From JBBDIO01 sp040880365 (lineage in GTDB: Bacteria > Chloroflexota > Anaerolineae > Caldilineales > Caldilineaceae), in NCBI GenBank assembly GCA_040880365.1, contig JBBDIO010000299.1, forward strand, positions 1 to 10,445: a DNA stretch of 10,445 nt, written 5' to 3'. Below, in pieces: positions 6,403-10,445 of this stretch. A program made the translations under genes and the position numbers. Under the pieces are notes generated by a model, which saw only the letters and a list, made by a program, of their open reading frames with translations, had not been told where the DNA came from and searched no databases. Each line of letters starts with the position of its first letter. Positions within the stretch are counted from its first letter, which is position 1.

Positions 6403-9294
6403 ATGAATCATCGAGCCAGTTTCTATCCTGCGCTGTTGGCAAGTTGTATTGCGCTCGCAGTCGTTGCTGCCCTCCTGTTCCATTTCGATCAAGTCCGAGC
6501 TGTATCCGCATCGCAGGCGGCCCCAGACGCGGCCCAGCAACCCAACCCGCGTTTTGTAAAGGATATCAATCCCACGGTCCTTTCCTCGCTGCCCGCAGGG
6601 CTGGTAGATGTGGATGGCACGCTCTATTTTGGCGCGACGGATGGCGTACACGGCTATGAATTGTGGCGCAGCGACGGCACCGAAGCGGGCACGCTGCTGG
6701 TCAGCGACATTGTGACCAATCGCACCCCATTCGAGGCGCTGCCGCGACAATTGACCAATGTAAACGGCGTGCTTTTCTTCGCCGCCGATGACCGGCTGCA
6801 TGGCACGGAGCTATGGAAGAGCGACGGGACCGCAGCGGGGACGGTCATGGTGACTGATATCAACACGCGTACCGTTATTTTCGAAGGCTCGGATCCGCGC
6901 GATCTGATCAACTTCAACGGTGTGCTACTCTTTTCTGCCGAAGATTCTGATCGCGACCGCTGGCTCTATCGCAGCGACGGCACGGCAGACGGCACATTTG
7001 CGCTGCACCCTGTGCGCACTGATGAATGGGACGGCTATGGGCAGCTCCCCCGCGAACTGACCCAGGTGGGCAACGCAGTCTATTATGCCGCCTATGGTGA
7101 TCTGACGGGCTTTCAGCTGTGGAAGAGCGATGGCACGGCCACGGGTACGGTAGAGGTGAGCACCATCTATACCCAGTCGGTGCCCCAGAAGATGACGGGC
7201 GTGGACGACACTGTGTTTTTTACCGCGTTTCACGGCGACTACGGTCGGGAACTCTGGAAGAGTGACGGGAGCGACGCCGGCACGGTGCTGGTCAAGGATA
7301 TCTTCCCCGGTGTCGAGGACAGCGATCCCGGTAATCTGGTAGACGTGGGAGGGACGCTGTTCTTCACGGCGACCAACGGCGTCGCGGGCATCGAGCTATG
7401 GAAGAGTGACGGCACCGAAGATGGCACGAGCATGGTCAAGGACATCTATCCCGGCGCAGAAAGCTCAAACCCCAGTTATCTGACCAACGTCGATGGCGTG
7501 CTCTATTTTCGGGCCGATGACGGCGAACATGGCACCGAGCTATGGCGCAGCGATGGCACCCCCGCCGGGACCGTGATGGTGCGCGACCTCGATCCGGGCG
7601 AAAGCGGTTCCTGGCCCAATGCCGCCTGGGCGCATCCTGCCGATGGGCAGCGCGTAGACGCGTTTCCGGTCCTCGATGGCCTGTTTTTCTTCCAGGCCGA
7701 TGACGGCGAAACGGGTTACGAACTCTGGCGCAGTGACGGCACAGCCGAAGGCACGATGCTGGTGAAAGACATCCGCACCGGCGCAGATGATTCTGTACCC
7801 TATAACTTTGCCCGCCTGGGCGATGCGCTCTATTTCGCGGCCTATACCGACGCCCACGGGGTCGAACTGTGGCGCACCGACGGCACGGAAGCGGGGACGG
7901 AAATGGCGCGGGATATCAACCCGCGCACCGGTCACTCTCTGCTTAAATCTGTGCTGGCGGTGGACAATACCATCTACTTTGCTGCTGATCGGGGCAGCGA
8001 GCTGGGCGTGAACCGCAGCCTGTGGAAAAGCGACGGCACCGCCGCGGGCACGGAGCTGATTGCGGATTTCTACAATGGCGATTTTTCGCTTGCCCCGTGG
8101 CCCCATTCCCTTACCTGGATCAATGACAGGCTGCTTTTTGTGGGCAACGATCTGGAAGGCGCGGGCTATGAACTGTGGGTAAGCGACGGCACCGAAGCAG
8201 GCACAGGCCTGCTCAAGGACATCAATCCCGGCCCTGCCGATGCCGAAATTACATTGGTGGCAGAGTTCGATGGGCAGCTCTTCTTCCCTGCCGATGATGG
8301 CGAAAACGGTGTCGAGCTGTGGAAAAGCGACGGCACGGTCGCGGGGACGATGCTGCTCAAAGACATCAATCCCGGCTCTGCCGATGGCAATCCTCTGCGC
8401 AGTAACCCCGTCGTCTATGGCGACCGCCTCTACTTTGGCGCGAATGACGGTGAACAGGGGCAGGAGTTGTGGCGCACGGATGGCACGCCAGCCGGCACGG
8501 AATTGGTCAAAGACCTCAATCCGGGTGCCGAAGGTTCTAATCCCAGCGCATTCACAGTGGTAGACGGCGTTCTCTTCTTCACGGCCTATGACCCGGAAAA
8601 TGGCGCGGAACTCTGGCGCAGCGATGGCACCGCCGCGGGCACGATGCTGGTCAAAGACATCAATCCCGGCACTCTCAACGGGGGTGTTTCCTCGCTGATT
8701 GCCTATCAGGGCGCGCTCTATTTCGCGGCGGATGATGGCGAAAATGGTCAGGAATTTTGGAAAAGTGACGGCACGCCCGCGGGGACGGTGCTGGTCAAAG
8801 ACATCAACCCCGGCCCCGATGGCGCACGCATTGCTTTCCCCGTGGTCATAAGCGATACACTCGTTTTCCGTGCTGCGGATACAATCGTTCCCACAGGGGC
8901 TGGGCTGTGGCGCAGCGATGGTACAGCCGCGGGCACGGTTGAAATCTCGGATGTTTTCCCCGCCGGCGGCCTGTTAACTCTGGGCAGTCATGTCTATTAT
9001 GTGGCGGATGACGGTGTGCATGGGCGCGAGCTGTGGCGCACTGACGGCACGGCAGAGGGTACCGAAATGCTGGCGGATGTCTTCCCCGGTCCGAACACGT
9101 CGTCGGTCGGTTCCTTTGGGGTGGCGACCGATCGCCTCTACTTTGGCGCTGATGACGGTATCCACGGCTACGAGCTGTGGGTGTATGGCATCGAAGGGCC
9201 AATTGGCGGCAATGACGACGATGACGATGATGACGATGATGAGGATGGCGATGAGGATGACGATGCTCTGTATATCCCTGCGCTGCAAAGATAG
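6403..9294 (+). CDS. Secreted ELWxxDGT repeat protein, 18 propeller-like units, acidic tract and C-terminal tail
   Basis: This is a 963-residue exported protein. The signal peptide has basic residues up to about 5, a hydrophobic core at about 10-28 (ALLASCIALAVVAALLF) and probable cleavage near VSA-SQ at 37. Residues 49-930 are built from units of about 45-55 residues with the pattern (L/V)(Y/F)F-x-A-D-D-G-x-x-G-x-ELW-(R/K)SDGT-xxGT-xxVKDI-xPG, matching the ELWxxDGT repeat (TIGR04534). Seventeen units carry a DGT-type core (unit 5 reads SDGS); the eighteenth stops at ELWVYGI. The N-terminus begins with an unmatched second half (FVKDIN, 51-56), so the two ends together complete a unit, as in beta-propeller closure. 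Units 7 and 10 carry insertions, and unit 3 has LYRSDGT. Residues 937-954 are nearly all Asp/Glu, followed by ALYIPALQR. GGAG lies 11 bases before the ATG, and two TAG stops are in tandem. Function is unknown; a surface or matrix role is inference. Confidence 0.93.
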   Translation: MNHRASFYPALLASCIALAVVAALLFHFDQVRAVSASQAAPDAAQQPNPRFVKDINPTVLSSLPAGLVDVDGTLYFGATDGVHGYELWRSDGTEAGTLLVSDIVTNRTPFEALPRQLTNVNGVLFFAADDRLHGTELWKSDGTAAGTVMVTDINTRTVIFEGSDPRDLINFNGVLLFSAEDSDRDRWLYRSDGTADGTFALHPVRTDEWDGYGQLPRELTQVGNAVYYAAYGDLTGFQLWKSDGTATGTVEVSTIYTQSVPQKMTGVDDTVFFTAFHGDYGRELWKSDGSDAGTVLVKDIFPGVEDSDPGNLVDVGGTLFFTATNGVAGIELWKSDGTEDGTSMVKDIYPGAESSNPSYLTNVDGVLYFRADDGEHGTELWRSDGTPAGTVMVRDLDPGESGSWPNAAWAHPADGQRVDAFPVLDGLFFFQADDGETGYELWRSDGTAEGTMLVKDIRTGADDSVPYNFARLGDALYFAAYTDAHGVELWRTDGTEAGTEMARDINPRTGHSLLKSVLAVDNTIYFAADRGSELGVNRSLWKSDGTAAGTELIADFYNGDFSLAPWPHSLTWINDRLLFVGNDLEGAGYELWVSDGTEAGTGLLKDINPGPADAEITLVAEFDGQLFFPADDGENGVELWKSDGTVAGTMLLKDINPGSADGNPLRSNPVVYGDRLYFGANDGEQGQELWRTDGTPAGTELVKDLNPGAEGSNPSAFTVVDGVLFFTAYDPENGAELWRSDGTAAGTMLVKDINPGTLNGGVSSLIAYQGALYFAADDGENGQEFWKSDGTPAGTVLVKDINPGPDGARIAFPVVISDTLVFRAADTIVPTGAGLWRSDGTAAGTVEISDVFPAGGLLTLGSHVYYVADDGVHGRELWRTDGTAEGTEMLADVFPGPNTSSVGSFGVATDRLYFGADDGIHGYELWVYGIEGPIGGNDDDDDDDDDEDGDEDDDALYIPALQR
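9208..9264 (+). repeat. GAY/GAR low-complexity tract encoding the Asp/Glu linker
   Basis: The DNA is almost entirely GAC, GAT or GAG codons with one GGC, encoding nine consecutive Asp residues and then an alternating Asp/Glu/Gly stretch. It separates the propeller-like body from the final nine residues. Mixed GAC and GAT codons suggest it is not a very recent microsatellite expansion. Such acidic linkers can bind calcium, but that is not shown here. Confidence 0.85.
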
Positions 9295-9323
9295 TAGCAA
9301 AAGGTAGTGGCGAAAGGTAGGGG

Positions 9324-9353
9324 GGGCAGATAGTCTGGGCTGATTATCTGCCC
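9324..9353. terminator. Hairpin between convergent genes, probable bidirectional terminator
   Basis: GGGCAGATAGTC (9324-9335) pairs with GATTATCTGCCC (9342-9353) as a 12-bp stem with one G-T wobble and a six-base loop. It lies 29 bases after the ELWxxDGT stop and contains the TAA stop (9346-9344) of the convergent gene. No T tract is present on either side; seven Gs (9320-9326) overlap its left edge. Position favours a transcription-ending role for both genes. Confidence 0.55.
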
Positions 9354-10243
9354 AAACGTCGGCGCGCGCTTGCCACCGCCGCGCGAAAACTGCGTCGCGG
9401 GTCTTGAGGATAGAAGCCGCGTAGCGCATGATAATGGGCCAGCCAGGGCTGGTATAGTTGCCGATAAGCCGCAGGATTATCCAGCGCCGGCTGGGGCAGG
9501 CGCGCCAGTTCACGCTCTAGCCATAGATTGCAGGCCAACGGCGGCGCGCCTTTGGGCTTTTCTGTGGGAGTTTCTGTGGGAGTTTCTATAGCAGTTTCTG
9601 CGTTAAGGGATGGCGGCTTGTCGCGCGTCGAGTGCACCGTCCTGGCTGTGTCTGTCGTGGCTGTGTCTGTCGTGACTGTGTCTGTGGCGGGTGTGCGGGC
9701 ATACGCCGAGTCTCGGCGGGCGTGGCGGCGACCTGTATGCAAAGGCACAGGTCCCGTAGTAATCTGGCGGATGGGCTGCACAATTTCCAGGTGTGGCACG
9801 CGTCCCCGCAGATGGGCCAGAATCGTTGCCAGCCCATGCGGAAAGCCAAAATCGCGCTCGATTTCGGCTTCGCACAGGATCTCGCGCGCAGGCTGAGACG
9901 CCTGGCCGCTTGTGGACAAGGCCGCCGTCGTGGGAAAATAGAGCCGCAACACGACCAGCGGGCGCCGGGTATCTGCACCAAAAATGCCGGCGGCGGGTGT
10001 GCGCTGGTGGGGCAACAGTGCAATCTGCCAACGCGGGCGCACCGGCGTGGGCAGGGCCGCGACGTGTGCCAGCAAATGGAGGCAAATGTTCTGGGCGTAG
10101 GTGTGAATGCAGGTATGAGTGCTGGTAGGGTTGCCCGCGCGCACATCGGTGGTTGTGCTTGCATCTTCATCCCCGGATGCCGCGTTGTGCATTGCATAAT
10201 CCGCGCCATTCAGGCGCACCCGCACGATTTCGATTGCCTCCAT
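9344..10243 (-). CDS. Uncharacterised protein with Thr/Pro-rich repeat linkers
   Basis: I do not recognise this 299-residue protein. The ATG at 10243 is preferred because TAGGG lies eight bases upstream; an in-frame GTG at 10303 would add 20 residues but has no clear ribosome binding site. There is no signal peptide or membrane helix. The N-terminus (MEAIEIVRVRLNGADYAM) looks like a beta strand pair, followed by a Ser/Thr/Asp linker (about 20-42). A probable globular part at about 43-165 contains NICLHLLAHVAALP, RPLVVLRLYFP and DFGFPHGLATILAHLRGRVP. A low-complexity linker at about 180-232 has DTATT-type and ETPT-type repeats. A helical C-terminus ends in basic residues (FRAAVASARRRLGR). The linker repeats reflect DNA tandem duplications. 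The gene is convergent with the ELWxxDGT gene. It is the longest frame here and the only one with protein-like composition; an overlapping plus-strand frame is Cys/Arg-rich and unlikely. Confidence 0.7.
   Translation of the reverse strand: MEAIEIVRVRLNGADYAMHNAASGDEDASTTTDVRAGNPTSTHTCIHTYAQNICLHLLAHVAALPTPVRPRWQIALLPHQRTPAAGIFGADTRRPLVVLRLYFPTTAALSTSGQASQPAREILCEAEIERDFGFPHGLATILAHLRGRVPHLEIVQPIRQITTGPVPLHTGRRHARRDSAYARTPATDTVTTDTATTDTARTVHSTRDKPPSLNAETAIETPTETPTEKPKGAPPLACNLWLERELARLPQPALDNPAAYRQLYQPWLAHYHALRGFYPQDPRRSFRAAVASARRRLGR
9559..9600. repeat. 12-bp tandem repeats inside the 299-residue gene
   Basis: TTTCTGTGGGAG is repeated exactly at 9559-9570 and 9571-9582, with a diverged third copy (TTTCTATAGCAG, 9583-9594) and the start of a fourth. 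On the minus strand they encode the ETPT-type segment of the linker. A multiple of three keeps the frame intact, so copy number could vary without loss of the protein. Confidence 0.8.
9643..9687. repeat. 15-bp tandem repeats (three copies) inside the 299-residue gene
   Basis: TGGCTGTGTCTGTCG occurs at 9643-9657 and 9658-9672, with a third copy differing at three positions (TGACTGTGTCTGTGG, 9673-9687). They encode the TDTVTTDTATTDTA linker on the minus strand. Five-codon units preserve the reading frame. Confidence 0.85.
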
Positions 10244-10373
10244 CGGTAATACCCTACCCCCACTAGCAGAACCATCAAAAGGATTTGAATACCAACTTAG
10301 CACATGTGTTCTGTTTTTTCAAGAGGAACTCGAATAATTTCCGGCAATGCAAGATGTCACGTCCCCTTTTAGA

Positions 10374-10400
10374 TGGCAAGCCAGCTTTGTGGCAAGCCAG
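10374..10400. repeat. TGGCAAGCCAG direct repeat upstream of the 299-residue gene
   Basis: TGGCAAGCCAG occurs at 10374-10384 and 10390-10400, a 16-bp spacing that makes it a diverged tandem duplication. Each copy contains the small palindrome TGGC-AA-GCCA. It lies about 130-160 bases upstream of the ATG at 10243, so an operator role is possible but unproven. The remaining sequence from 10244 to 10445 holds no gene I can support. Confidence 0.6.
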
Positions 10401-10445
10401 TCGCATTTTTGTTGCAGAAACCCGCGCGCACCCGGATCGGCTGCA

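Noticed and set aside
6310..6801. Minus-strand frame of 163 codons, and a similar 188-codon frame at 7540-8106
   Set aside because: Both are antisense to the ELWxxDGT gene and only mirror its repetitive codons; the plus-strand repeats are unambiguous.
9632..10249. Plus-strand Cys-rich frame of 205 codons
   Set aside because: The Cys/Arg richness comes from reading the GTGTCTG-type tandem repeats antisense. The minus-strand frame gives more protein-like sequence and a better start.
10319..10445. Possible end of a further minus-strand gene at the right edge (frame ending in a TGA at 10319-10321)
   Set aside because: About 42 codons are open, but a second minus-strand frame is open for even longer over the same bases, so openness is not evidence. 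No motif is recognisable.

Overview
The window looks like part of a scaffold from a Chloroflexota (Chloroflexi) genome, probably metagenome-assembled. Four signs point that way: GC-rich coding sequence with an AT-richer intergenic region, a family-5 solute-binding lipoprotein with an Ala/Pro/Glu-rich linker after its lipobox Cys, large secreted repeat proteins, and a secreted protein ending in a YIPALQR-type tail like those I recall from this phylum. This placement is inference from style, not a database match. A run of 10 Ns at 724-733 marks an assembly join.

Layout. Positions 1-4989 hold a four-gene minus-strand cluster. In order of transcription it encodes a family-5 (oligopeptide/dipeptide/oligosaccharide type) solute-binding lipoprotein (4989-3241), an OppB/DppB-like permease (2999-2025), an OppC/DppC-like permease (1957-1010), and an FG-GAP/VCBS repeat protein (from 991, running off the left edge and crossed by the N gap). 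No ATP-binding subunits are present, although OppD/OppF-type genes often sit in such clusters. The spacers between these genes carry short tandem duplications and hairpins, including a 10-bp-stem hairpin in the 241-base binding-protein/permease spacer that could lower permease expression.

Positions 4990-5742 form a 753-base region with no convincing gene. It holds three 17-bp tandem repeats and a TATAAT hexamer. A plus-strand gene for a 139-residue uncharacterised protein follows (5743-6162), then a 240-base spacer containing a perfect 18-bp inverted repeat. Next comes a large plus-strand gene (6403-9294) for a 963-residue secreted ELWxxDGT repeat protein. It has 18 repeat units arranged so that the first and last half-repeats complement each other, as in a beta-propeller closure, followed by an acidic Asp/Glu tract and the short hydrophobic-basic tail.

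A convergent minus-strand gene (10243-9344) encodes an uncharacterised roughly 299-residue protein with Thr/Pro-rich tandem-repeat linkers. Its stop codon lies inside a hairpin shared with the end of the ELWxxDGT gene. The last 200 bases hold a TGGCAAGCCAG direct repeat and no assignable gene.

Taken together, this is a nutrient-uptake cluster with an associated repeat protein, beside a separate cell-surface or secreted propeller-like protein. I see no CRISPR array, transposase, tRNA or rRNA. The most unusual points are the phase-shifted 18-unit propeller-like protein with its C-terminal tail, the FG-GAP protein without a visible signal peptide in the transporter cluster, and the recurring 11-17 bp tandem duplications in nearly every intergenic spacer.
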